Part shown: piece by piece, positions 46,555 through 55,900 of the stretch
Position numbering within the stretch: the first letter of the stretch is position 1
How the letters are laid out: each line of letters starts with the position of its first letter
Source of the DNA: Telmatobacter sp. DSM 110680
Lineage (GTDB): Bacteria; Acidobacteriota; Terriglobia; Terriglobales; Acidobacteriaceae
Assembly: GCF_039994875.1 (NCBI RefSeq)
Contig: NZ_CP121196.1
Coordinates: 1,116,001-1,180,000 of the forward strand
Direction: 5' to 3'
DNA length: 64,000 nt
Made by a program: the position numbers and the translations under genes
The notes under the pieces: model-generated
The model's input: only the letters and a program-made list of their open reading frames with translations
Database searches by the model: none
Told to the model about the DNA's origin: nothing

Positions 46555-48654
46555 GTGAGCCGCTCATTAATTCGGATTTTCGTGTTTGTTGCCGTGGCTG
46601 CGTCGATGTACTGGACCGCTGATGGGCAGACAGCTGCCAAGGTTCCCACGATCGATCAATCGCTCGAGATGTACAGCGTGGGTTCGCCCAAAATCTCGCC
46701 GGACGGCAAACGCGTGGTGTACGAACAGACGCGGACGAACTGGGATGCAAATGCGTTTGAGACAGACCTTTGGATTGCCGACGTCGCTACAGGAGAACGG
46801 CATCAATTGACGACGACTGGGCACTCCTGCAATCCGGCGGAGTGGTCACCGGATGGAAAGTGGATCGCGTTTGTGTCCGACAGGCCAGGGTCTTTGCCGA
46901 AGTCGCCAGCGGAGAAGAGACAGCTTTGGATCATGCCCGCGGATGGCGGCGAGGCACAGCAACTTACAAAGATGGAGAAGGGCGTTGGCGGATTCGAGTG
47001 GGCTCCTGATTCGCAGCGGATTGCATTTTCGGCGGAGGCTCCAGAGCCGAAGCCGATGAAGGATCGCAAGGAGTCGTTCGGCGATTATCACGTGATTCAC
47101 GCTGATTACGAGATGACTCATTTGTGGTCGATTGATCTGCCAAAAACGGACGAGGCGGCCCGCGTGAGTGCGGTAGGCGAACCCAAGGAGATCACAAAAG
47201 AAGACTCGTTCAGTGTGGAGGAATTTTCCTTTTCGCCGGATGGGACACAGATCGCGTTCAGTGCGGCACGCGACCCTGACTTGATCTCTTCGTTCTCGAA
47301 GGACATCTATGTGGTGGCTGTTAAGGACGGCGTGGTGAAGAAGATCGTCGACATGCCTGGACCGGATTCGGATCCGCATTGGTCACCCGATGGGAAGCAG
47401 ATCGCCTACGTGACTTCGAACGGAGAGAAGTATTTCTTCTACGCGAACCAGAAGATTGCAGTGGTGGATGCGCAGGGGGGAACTCCGCGGGTGATCAGTG
47501 ATGCGTTCGATGAAGATCCAGATCTGTTGAAGTGGGCACCGGAAGGAATCTACTTCTCAGGCTTGCAGAAGATGAGTTCGTCGCTGTACCTGCTTGATCC
47601 CGCAAGCAAGGGCATCAAGAAGATGGCGATGCCGGGCAGTGAGATTGCGGGATCATTTACGTTTTCGAAGGACTTCAAGCAACTGGCGTATCGCGGAGCT
47701 GGAACTAATCAATATGCCGAGATTTACGCCACCGCCGCCCTCCCGGAAGGATCACCGAGGCGACTGACACATGCAGGCGGGCAGGAGGCGCAGTACACGC
47801 TGGCGAAGCGGGAGGTGGTGCGGTGGAAGTCGGGAGATGGAACGGAAATTGAAGGCGTGCTGTACAAGCCTGCGGATTTCTCTCCGACGAAGAAGTATCC
47901 GCTGCTAGTGGTAATTCACGGTGGGCCGACAGGGATCGATATGCCGGTGGTGAGTGCCGATCGCTATTACCCGATCGAGCGATTTGTGGCGAAGGGTGCG
48001 CTGGTGCTGCGCCCGAACTATCGCGGATCGGCGGGATATGGTGCGAAGTTTCGTGCGCTGAATGTGCGCAACCTGGGCGTGGGTGACTATGCCGATGTGA
48101 TTTCGGGTGTGGACTATTTGATTGCGCAGGGATATGTGGACAAGGACCGCGTTGGATCGATGGGGTGGAGCGAAGGCGGATATATTTCAGCGTTCATTAC
48201 GACGTCGAGCGACCGGTTCAAAGCGGTGAGCGTGGGGGCAGGGATTTCAGACTGGATGACATATTACGCGAACACCGACATCACTCCGTTCACCGCGCAG
48301 TATTTGCGCGCAACGCCATGGGACGATCCGGAGATTTACAAGAAGACGTCGCCGATCAGCTATATCTCGAAGGCGAAGACGCCTACGCTGATTCAGCAGG
48401 GGAGCGCGGACAAGCGGGTTCCGGTGCCCAATAGCTTTGAACTGCGACAGGCACTTGAGGATCACGGCGTTCCCGTAAAGATGGTGCTGTATGACGGGTT
48501 CGGACATCCGATCAACAAGCCGAAGCAGCAGCGCGCGGTGATGGAGGAGAACGAGAACTGGTTTGGCCATTACATCTGGGGCGATCCGCTGGCGCCGGCG
48601 CTGACGCCTCGGCCTAACGATAAGAAGGACGATAAAGACCCTGCTGCGAAATAG
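46555..48654 (+). CDS. S9 family peptidase (prolyl oligopeptidase-like)
   Basis: A 699-residue exported serine peptidase: signal peptide MSRSLIRIFVFVAVAASMYWTADG, a TolB/PD40-type beta-propeller (VGSPKISPDGKRVVYEQT, EWSPDGKWIAFVSD, DPHWSPDGKQIAYVTS), and an alpha/beta hydrolase with VGSMGWSEGGYISAF (Ser), GSADKRVPVPNSFE (Asp) and DGFGHPINKPKQ (His). The start is GTG at 46555 with AAGGAG seven bases upstream. It ends three bp from the convergent aldo/keto reductase stop. Substrate: short peptides. Confidence 0.9.
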   Translation: MSRSLIRIFVFVAVAASMYWTADGQTAAKVPTIDQSLEMYSVGSPKISPDGKRVVYEQTRTNWDANAFETDLWIADVATGERHQLTTTGHSCNPAEWSPDGKWIAFVSDRPGSLPKSPAEKRQLWIMPADGGEAQQLTKMEKGVGGFEWAPDSQRIAFSAEAPEPKPMKDRKESFGDYHVIHADYEMTHLWSIDLPKTDEAARVSAVGEPKEITKEDSFSVEEFSFSPDGTQIAFSAARDPDLISSFSKDIYVVAVKDGVVKKIVDMPGPDSDPHWSPDGKQIAYVTSNGEKYFFYANQKIAVVDAQGGTPRVISDAFDEDPDLLKWAPEGIYFSGLQKMSSSLYLLDPASKGIKKMAMPGSEIAGSFTFSKDFKQLAYRGAGTNQYAEIYATAALPEGSPRRLTHAGGQEAQYTLAKREVVRWKSGDGTEIEGVLYKPADFSPTKKYPLLVVIHGGPTGIDMPVVSADRYYPIERFVAKGALVLRPNYRGSAGYGAKFRALNVRNLGVGDYADVISGVDYLIAQGYVDKDRVGSMGWSEGGYISAFITTSSDRFKAVSVGAGISDWMTYYANTDITPFTAQYLRATPWDDPEIYKKTSPISYISKAKTPTLIQQGSADKRVPVPNSFELRQALEDHGVPVKMVLYDGFGHPINKPKQQRAVMEENENWFGHYIWGDPLAPALTPRPNDKKDDKDPAAK

Positions 48655-48657
48655 AGC

Positions 48658-49533
48658 TCAGGATGGCTCCTGCGAAGCAGCCTCGAGTTGTGCCCATTCG
48701 TCGGGGCCGATCGGGAGGGCGGCGGCGGCGATGTTTTCTTCGAGGTGTTTGACCTGCGACGTGCCCGGGATGGGCAACATGACTGGCGAGCGATGCAACA
48801 ACCACGCGATGGAGAGCTGCGCAGGACTGGCGTCGTAGCGCGCAGCCAGTTGCTTCAGGGTCTGCGCGAAAGGGTGATCGGGCTTGAGCAGCTTGCCGCC
48901 GGCGATCGGATACCACGGAAGGAAGGCGATGTTGTGCTGCTCGCACCAGTTCAGCGTCTGCTCGTGGCGTCGGTCGGCGAGTGAGTAACGATTTTGCACG
49001 CTGACGATGGGAACGATCTTTTGAGCCTGCTCGATCTCTGCCGGCGTGACTTCGCTAAGACCGATGTGGCGGATCTTCCCCTGTTCCTGCATCTGGCGAA
49101 GCGCGCCGAGCGATTCTTCGAGCGGAGTACGCGGGTCGATGCGATGTAACTGGTACAGGTCAATGCGTTCGAGCTTCAAGCGACGCAAGCTCATTTCGAC
49201 ACACTGGATTAAATAGCCGGCCCGCCCAACGTATTCGGTTTTAGCGGGTCCCTGACGAGTGATTCCGCCCTTGGTCGCGATGACGAGACCTGGCGGATAG
49301 GGGTGAAGCGCTTCGCAGATGAGGCGTTCGGCGACTTCGGGACCGTAGGCATCGGCGGTATCGATCAGGGTGACACCGAGTTCGACGGCGCGGCAGAGGA
49401 CGCGACGGGCCTCTTCGGGATTTTGCGGCTCGCCCCAGGCGCCATCGCCAACCAGACGCATGGTCCCAAAACCGAGACGATGGACGGGGAGATCACCGCC
49501 GATTTGCAGGGTGCCACCGAGTGAAGTGTTCAT
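48658..49533 (-). CDS. Aldo/keto reductase
   Basis: A 291-residue NADPH-dependent oxidoreductase with the AKR barrel: HRLGFGTMRLVGDGAWGEP, the catalytic aspartate and tyrosine in GVTLIDTADAYGPEVAE, the lysine in VIATKGGITR, and DLYQLHRIDPRTPLEESLGAL with the histidine. The C-terminal IAWLLHRSPVMLPIPGTSQVKHLEENI is the nucleotide-binding end. Substrate not determinable. No signal peptide and no clear ribosome binding site at the ATG. Convergent with the S9 peptidase gene. Confidence 0.92.
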   Translation of the reverse strand: MNTSLGGTLQIGGDLPVHRLGFGTMRLVGDGAWGEPQNPEEARRVLCRAVELGVTLIDTADAYGPEVAERLICEALHPYPPGLVIATKGGITRQGPAKTEYVGRAGYLIQCVEMSLRRLKLERIDLYQLHRIDPRTPLEESLGALRQMQEQGKIRHIGLSEVTPAEIEQAQKIVPIVSVQNRYSLADRRHEQTLNWCEQHNIAFLPWYPIAGGKLLKPDHPFAQTLKQLAARYDASPAQLSIAWLLHRSPVMLPIPGTSQVKHLEENIAAAALPIGPDEWAQLEAASQEPS

Positions 49534-49592
49534 GATGGCTATGATGCTTGATGACGGTCGACGGTGAATAGCGGGCAGTGGACAACGAGAAC

Positions 49593-49621
49593 AGACTGAG
49601 AGACTAGGGGCTAAAGACTGG
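49593..49621. repeat. short 7-bp-period tract
   Basis: AGACTGAG, AGACTAG, GGGCTAA, AGACTGG read as one octamer and three heptamers of one drifting unit, upstream of the TM2 gene. Confidence 0.5.
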
Positions 49622-49700
49622 GGTCCCGAAACGGGTCGGCGGGAACTCCTTACGTGCTGGGTGCGTATGGTTTAATGCAAGGAACGCAGGAGATGCAGCC

Positions 49701-50162
49701 ATGACGACCACCCCTTATGTGAATGCGCAGGCAGTGTTCTACCAGCAGTACGAGCAGGCGCGGCGAGACGAGGTTGTGGGGATTCTGCTGGCGCTGTTCC
49801 TGGGGACGTTTGGAGTCCATCACTTTTATCTGAGAAGGACGGGACTCGGGATCCTCTACATCGTCTTCTTCTGGACGGGAATTCCGACGGTGCTAGGGTT
49901 CATCGAGTGCTTCTTTATGCCTGCGCGAGTGCGGGAGTTCAACGCGATCCAGGCGGCGGGCATTGCTGCAGCACTGGGAATCACGATGCCGGCTTATGGG
50001 CAGCCCATCAACATCAACGTGAATGTGCCGCCCGGAACCGGTGCGCCCGCGCCGAGTGTTTCCGCAATGACGCAGCCCGGAACGCTGGTGGCATGTTCCA
50101 GATGCCAGAAGACGAATCCAGCGGGAGCGAAGTTTTGCTCGGGGTGCGGCGGCGCATTGTAG
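49701..50162 (+). CDS. TM2 domain protein with C-terminal zinc ribbon
   Basis: A 153-residue membrane protein. Residues about 23-75 are a TM2 domain: ILLALFLGTFGVHHFYLRRTGLGILYIVFFWTGIPTVLGFIECFFMP, two helices joined by the DxF-like GVHHFYL turn. A proline- and glycine-rich linker leads to a zinc ribbon CSRCQKTNPAGAKFCSGCGGAL with two CxxC pairs. TM2 proteins are small membrane proteins of uncertain role; the ribbon probably points to the cytoplasm. It stands alone. Confidence 0.8.
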   Translation: MTTTPYVNAQAVFYQQYEQARRDEVVGILLALFLGTFGVHHFYLRRTGLGILYIVFFWTGIPTVLGFIECFFMPARVREFNAIQAAGIAAALGITMPAYGQPININVNVPPGTGAPAPSVSAMTQPGTLVACSRCQKTNPAGAKFCSGCGGAL

Positions 50163-50220
50163 GAGCCGAGACGAACTAAGAGCGCTCACAGATGGTCGAA
50201 CTGGTCGACCTCCGACGGAA

Positions 50221-51141
50221 TTACATATTCGCGTGGCCCGAGCGCATGGACTCGTTGAACTGCGGCTTGGTGAAGTTGAGTGCCGCGTCGCGAGCTGCTT
50301 CATATTCTGCGGAGCGCGCCATGAGTTGCGGAGTGGCTGCCGCATATTCCCCGCTCAGCGTCATCAGACCTTCACCGGCTTCTTGGCCTGCCATGCGGAG
50401 CAGATCGGATTCCGTAGTGTTCAGATATTGGGCATCGCGCGGATCGGCGATCCACACCGGCTTGCCTTCTCCCAGAACGCCGGAAAGCCAGTAGATCTTG
50501 CTGAGCAAATAGCGCAAGCGCTCCTGGTCGTCGGTCTCGGTAAAGACAAACTTCTTTTGCCAGCGGCTATAGAAGCGGGTGGTGACGGGGACGGGCTGGC
50601 GATTGCCGGACTTGAGGAATTCGAGCTGTCCGAAGTCGACGGTCTTACGAATGGCGTTGTAGACAAAGGTTTCCGCGTAGGGCTGTTCCATGGCCGGAAC
50701 GATTTCGGCAAAGGTGACGGTGACGGAGGCAGCGACTTTTGCATGCAGGTTGTGCGCACCGCCGTCGGCAATCGAGATCTCACCGTGAACGATGTAAGTG
50801 TCGGAGCCAGACGTGGAGCGGTGGAAGGGCCACTGGAATTTGCCGAAGGCGAGGGGCAGGCCGCCCAGAGTAACGTAGCAATCGGGGCGCGGATTGCGCA
50901 GGCGCTTGGCTTCCGCAGCGAGGTGGGCTGCCATCTCGGGAAGTAGATTGGCCTTATCGAAATCAAAGGCCTCGGTGAGTTCCAGTTGAAGCCTGCGATC
51001 ATCGAGTCCCGGTAGACCAAGCTGGAAGACCTGCGTAGGCTGGCCGCTGAGATCGGATCCCTCAGTGGCGGAGACAAGCTTGAGGCCTGCCTTGATGGCG
51101 GCCGTTTCAATGGATGAGACGAGATTAGCTTTCGATGTCAT
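50221..51141 (-). CDS. Hypothetical protein
   Basis: A 306-residue cytoplasmic-looking protein starting MTSKANLVSSIETAAIKAGLKLVSATEG, with CAGGT before the ATG at 51141. It has mixed alpha/beta character (LQLELTEAFDFDKANLLPEMAAHLAAEAKRL, RPDCYVTLGGLPLAFGKFQW, TRFYSRWQKKFVFTETDDQERLRYLLSKIYWLSG) and no motif that I recognise. The sequence is coherent, with no low-complexity stretches, so I regard it as a real gene. Confidence 0.65.
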   Translation of the reverse strand: MTSKANLVSSIETAAIKAGLKLVSATEGSDLSGQPTQVFQLGLPGLDDRRLQLELTEAFDFDKANLLPEMAAHLAAEAKRLRNPRPDCYVTLGGLPLAFGKFQWPFHRSTSGSDTYIVHGEISIADGGAHNLHAKVAASVTVTFAEIVPAMEQPYAETFVYNAIRKTVDFGQLEFLKSGNRQPVPVTTRFYSRWQKKFVFTETDDQERLRYLLSKIYWLSGVLGEGKPVWIADPRDAQYLNTTESDLLRMAGQEAGEGLMTLSGEYAAATPQLMARSAEYEAARDAALNFTKPQFNESMRSGHANM

Positions 51142-51305
51142 GAATGGACCTGCGGTGAATTCGTGTCCTATCCAGTTTAGTGTATGGGGAAGGAATCGGA
51201 GCATCGGATGCTGCGGTCGCTGATCGAAGAGCAAGGTTCACGAAGCAAATTCCGACAACCCGTCGCGTACCAGCAATCTAGGGGACGAATTACCCCGGAG
51301 CGGGT

Positions 51306-51590
51306 CTACATACCCGGAATCCAGATTTTGCCGGCAGGTATCAATTCTGTTCCGCCAGGCATTGGGAGCACTTCGTCAGATAGGCAGTAGAAATCGAGCC
51401 CTTTATAGCTGGTGAGGTATTGGTACTTCGTAGAGAAGAATCCTCCCTCTGCTGTCACGACCAGGGGATCTTTGGCGCGTGCCAGTATTTTGAGAAAATC
51501 TTCCGGCACGACCTGAACGATGGCACCTGAAGCTTTGACGGCGTTTGCGACGGCTGCAGCGGCTGCAGCGGCTCCGGCACCAGCGGCCAT
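51306..51590 (-). CDS. Hypothetical protein with alanine-rich N-terminus
   Basis: A 94-residue protein starting MAAGAGAAAAAAAVANAVKASGAIVQVVPEDFL. The ATG at 51590 is chosen because AGGAGG lies about eight bases upstream; a longer frame to 51662 lacks a site. The rest (ILARAKDPLVVTAEGGFFSTKYQYLTSYKGLDFYC) is beta-rich and ends in GKIWIPGM. The N-terminal segment is too short of hydrophobic bulk to be a clear signal peptide. No known domain. Confidence 0.55.
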   Translation of the reverse strand: MAAGAGAAAAAAAVANAVKASGAIVQVVPEDFLKILARAKDPLVVTAEGGFFSTKYQYLTSYKGLDFYCLSDEVLPMPGGTELIPAGKIWIPGM

Positions 51591-51789
51591 GTGCAATTCC
51601 TCCTCGACGTGCAGCGATTCTAACAAAGCTTGAGGGATGCACAGGAGGCCAAAGGACGGCATGATTTTTTAGATCTCATTGGAAGAACTGGCCGGGTATT
51701 CGACGGAGCGGTAATTCGTGGCCGCGTGCACTTGTTTGAAGTGCGCGTGGCGAAAAGGATCGAGCAAAAGAGACATTTACAATGAGAAT

Positions 51790-52557
51790 GTGCAGGCAGA
51801 AGCGTCCGATCCGATTATCGTCGCCGAGAATTTGAGCAAGGTTTACGCCGCTGGCCGGATTATGGTCGCAGCAGTCCGGTCCGTGTCGTTTGAGGTGAAG
51901 CGCGGCGAGTTTGTGGCAATCGTGGGGCCCTCGGGATCAGGAAAGTCGACGCTGTTTTATCTACTTGGCGGTTTGACACGGGCGAGCGAAGGCAAGGTTG
52001 TCATTGATGGCGTTGACTTTGCGAGCCTAAGCGATGCGGATCGGACGCGGCTGCGCAAGCACAGGATAGGCTTCGTGTTTCAGAAGTTCAACCTGCTGCC
52101 CACGCTTTCTGCCATGGGAAATATTGAGATTGCGTATACGGTCAGCGGACGCAAAGAGCCGATGGATCGCGCTTATCTGGAGCATTTGAGCGATCTGCTG
52201 TCGATCCGGGGACGGCTGGAGCACCGGCCGTCGGAGCTCAGCGGCGGCGAGCAGCAGCGGGTGGCGATTGCGCGCGCGTTGATAACGCGGCCGTCTATCG
52301 TGCTGGCGGACGAGCCGACGGGGAACCTGGATACGAAGAACTCCGATGCGGTGCTGAAGATGCTGGTACGTTCGAATCAGGAGCTTGGCCAGACAACGCT
52401 GATGATCACGCACAATCCAGAGGCTGCCTCGATCGCCGGTCGGATTTTGCATATGCGCGACGGCGAGATTATAAGGATCGAGAACGGATTGGGGTATAAG
52501 GCAAGCGGGATGGGAACGGCTACTAGCCAGCAGGGCGGAGCAGTTTCAGCGGTTTGA
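51790..52557 (+). CDS. ABC transporter ATPase, LolD/MacB type
   Basis: A 255-residue ATPase: Walker [10 protein letters not shown] (about residues 46-54), Q-loop [11 protein letters not shown], signature LSGGEQQRV, Walker [14 protein letters not shown] and the H-loop MITHNP. This is the MacB/LolD/FtsE branch, which pairs with MacB- or FtsX-type permeases. No permease gene adjoins it, so it may serve one or more of the ADOP permeases; that is inference. The start is the GTG at 51790, giving [19 protein letters not shown]; an upstream frame from 51718 adds 24 residues without a ribosome binding site. Confidence 0.9.
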   Translation: MQAEASDPIIVAENLSKVYAAGRIMVAAVRSVSFEVKRGEFVAIVGPSGSGKSTLFYLLGGLTRASEGKVVIDGVDFASLSDADRTRLRKHRIGFVFQKFNLLPTLSAMGNIEIAYTVSGRKEPMDRAYLEHLSDLLSIRGRLEHRPSELSGGEQQRVAIARALITRPSIVLADEPTGNLDTKNSDAVLKMLVRSNQELGQTTLMITHNPEAASIAGRILHMRDGEIIRIENGLGYKASGMGTATSQQGGAVSAV

Positions 52558-52596
52558 CCCGTGTTGGCCAGCCCGGTATACTCGACTTTGCAGTAA

Positions 52597-52671
52597 GCGG
52601 GAGTAGCTCAGTGGTAGAGCATCGCCTTGCCAAGGCGAGGGTCGCGAGTTCAAATCTCGTCTCCCGCTCCA
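52597..52671 (+). tRNA. tRNA-Gly (anticodon GCC)
   Basis: Complete cloverleaf: acceptor GCGGGAG with CTCCCGC, D arm AGCTCAGTGGTAGAGC, anticodon loop TTGCCAA (GCC), T arm GCGAG/CTCGT with loop TTCAAAT, encoded CCA. Confidence 0.97.
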
Positions 52672-52743
52672 AATCGCCCTCCGGCGCCCGCCGGGTTGGC
52701 TACGGCGATGTGGAGCGCTGAAAATAAAGACAGCCCTGCCAAA

Positions 52744-52818
52744 GGCGCGGTACCCAAGTGGTAAGGGAGAGGTCTGCAAAACCTTTATGCGCCGGTTCGA
52801 TCCCGGCCCGCGCCTCCA
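52744..52818 (+). tRNA. tRNA-Cys (anticodon GCA)
   Basis: Acceptor GGCGCGG pairs with CCGCGCC, anticodon loop CTGCAAA (GCA), T arm with TTCGATC, U at the discriminator position as expected for tRNA-Cys, encoded CCA. It follows tRNA-Gly after 72 bp. Confidence 0.97.
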
Positions 52819-52991
52819 ATTCCTTTCAACGCAAAGTTAGAAATTCTCCACTGCGTCATCGCCGGCTGTGATTGCCGTTTGCAAGAGCAGAGGAAGTGCC
52901 CGTTCCTGTTTCGGGTCGTCACGTCAGCGTGAGCCAGTTGGCGCTGCAATAATCATCAAGCAAACAAAAGGCGAAGAGGCTAGAATCTCTT

Positions 52992-55900
52992 ATGGGCTTC
53001 CCCCCTCAGCTTGCCTGGGCTCACCCGATCGTTGCGGAATGGTTCGTCACCCGGTTTGGAACTCCGACCGAACCGCAGGTGCACGGCTGGCCGAGCATTC
53101 TGCAGGCGAAGCCAACCTTGATCTCGGCTCCTACGGGATCGGGAAAGACACTCGCAGCATTTCTGGTTTGCATTGACCGGCTATTTCGCCGGGCCATTGA
53201 CGGGTCGTTGTCGCCGACAACGCAGGTGGTCTACGTTTCACCGCTGAAAGCTCTCTCCAACGACATTCAGAAAAATCTCGAGGAGCCGCTTCGAGAGATC
53301 CAGCAACTGGCGCTGGAGCGCGGAGTTCTTTCAATGGAGATCCGCACTGGTGTGCGCACGGGCGACACGTTGCCAAAAGAACGCGCGGCAATGCTGCGCA
53401 AGCCTCCGCACATCTTGGTCACTACACCGGAGTCTCTGTACATACTTCTTACTGCCAAGCGCAGCCGCGAGCGTCTGCATCACGTGGAGACCGTGATTGT
53501 GGATGAAATCCACGCGGTGGCCGATGACAAGCGCGGCGCTCATCTTGCACTCTCGCTAGAGCGGCTGGATGCGCTCGTCTGCGGCGAGAATCGACTCTCG
53601 CCCGGCTCCTTCATCACTGGTCTGCTGACGGCTCCCCAGCGCATCGGACTTTCTGCCACACAGAATCCCATTGAACTGGTTGCCGATTTCCTCACAGGAA
53701 CATGCCAAGGTCGCACGCCGGCAACGGTCGTTCAGATGGGCCAGAGACGATCGTTGGATGTGGCCATCGAAGTTCCGAGTGATGAACTGACCTCGGTGAC
53801 CTCGCATCGGATGTGGGAAGAGATCTTCGACAAGCTAGCGACTTATACGGAAAGTCATCGATCCACATTGGTGTTCGTGAATACGCGACGATTGGTGGAA
53901 CGAGTATCGTTCGCGCTGGCGGAGCGGCTCGGCATTGAGAATGTGGCGGCACATCACGGATCGCTCTCGCGCAGCTTGCGGCTGGATGCAGAAAGGCGCT
54001 TGAAGCGAGGCGAGATAAAAATACTGGTCGCGACCGCTTCCCTGGAGCTTGGAATCGATATCGGCAATGTCGATCTTGTTTGCCAGATAGCCAGCACCCG
54101 TGCCATCTCCGTTGCCATGCAGCGAGTTGGACGTGCGGGTCACTGGCGCGGCGCGATTCCGAAAGGGCGGTTGTTTGCAACTACGCGTGATGATCTTTTG
54201 GAGCAGGCGTCGCTGATCCGGCAAATGCGATCTGGATCTCTGGACCTTCTTGAAATTCCAGCGCAGCCAATGGATGTGCTGATGCAGCAGATTGTAGCTG
54301 CGTGTGGAGCGGAGTCGTGGGACAAGGCCTCTCTGTTCGCGGTGATGCGCCGCGCTTATCCATATCGCAACCTGACCTGGGAACAATTCGAAGAGATTGT
54401 CGCGCTTCTTTGCAATGGAATCGAATCGAGTCGCGGCCGCTATGGTGCATACCTTCTGCATGACGGCATTCATGGACAGCTGCATCCACGGCGCGGCGCT
54501 CGCATGATTGCCATTTCGAATGGTGGAGCTATTCCAGATACGGCTCTGTTCAATGTGATCTTGCAGCCGGACGGGGTGCAAATCGCGACGCTTGACGAAC
54601 ACTTCGCTGTCGATTCAAGTCCCGGTGATGTGATTCTGCTTGGTAATTCAAGCTGGCGGGTGCAGCGTATTGAATCTGCCGGGCAGGTTCACGTCGAAGA
54701 CGCTCAGGGTGCGCCTCCCAGCGTGCCTTTCTGGACGGGTGAAGCGCCGCAGAGAACCGATGTGCTTTCGGACGGCGTGAGCGAGTTGCGAAAACAGATC
54801 TGCGAGCGCACGTCGGGGGTTTCGCCGGAGTTCATCTCTGCTGCACAGCCTGAAGTCGCGTCCGCGATCGCCTGGCTGATGGAGGCGTGCGGCGTGTGCA
54901 AGTGGGGAGCGCAGCAACTGGTGACCTATATTGTTGCCGGGCGGGCGGTGCTTGGCGCTGTTCCGACCAAATCCACCATCATTGCGGAACGCTTCTTCGA
55001 TGAGGGTGGGGGTATGCAGCTCATTCTGCATGCGCCTTTTGGCGGACGCGTGAATAAGGCTTGGGGATTGGCGCTGCGGAAGCGATTCTGTCGAGGCTTC
55101 AACTTTGAACTGCAGGCCGCAGCCACCGATAACGGAATCAACATCTCGCTTGCGGAGCAGCACAGCTTCCCACTATCGGATGTATTCCAGTTCCTCACGG
55201 AGATCACAACGCGGTCGTTACTGGAACAGGCATCGCTGGCGGCACCTGTCTTCAAGACGCGGTGGCGCTGGGCGGCGGGGCGCAGTTTGCAATTGTTGCG
55301 CAACTCCAAGGGGAAACGTATCGCTCCGCAGGTTCAACGCACCCGCTCAGAGGATCTGCTGGCAAGCGTCTTTCCTCAGGCGGCTGCATGCTTCGAAAAC
55401 ATCGAAGGCGACATTCAGATTCCTGATCATCCCTTGGTCCGTGAAGTGATGGGCGATGTACTTCAGGAGGCAATGGACCTTGAAGGTCTGCTGGTGGTGA
55501 TGCGCGGCATTCAAGACGGGAGCATACGTTGTCTGGCAGTGGATACGCCGGTGCCATCGCAATTCGCGCATGAGTTGCTGAATGCGAATCCATACGCGTT
55601 CCTCGATGAAGCAGGATTGGAAGAGCGCCGTGCGCGCGCGATATCTCTGAAAAACGGCATTCCACAAAGTGTTCTGGAAAAGCCGGGAAAGCTGGATCCG
55701 AAGGCAATAGACACCGTTCGCGCGGAGTGCTGGCCCGATATCCGTGACTGCCACGAAATGCATGACCTGCTGATGAGCCTTGTCGTGCTGCCTGTCTCCA
55801 TCACGGAGCAGGAACGCGCTCGACATTGGATGGATTTTTACGAACGATTGGAGCGCGACGGCAGGGCGCAGACGTTCGAGTGTGGGAGCCTGCGATGCTG

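Noticed and set aside
52597..52818. integration site at the tRNA pair
   Set aside because: Both tRNA genes are complete and no integrase, repeated tRNA 3' end or foreign-looking segment lies beside them.
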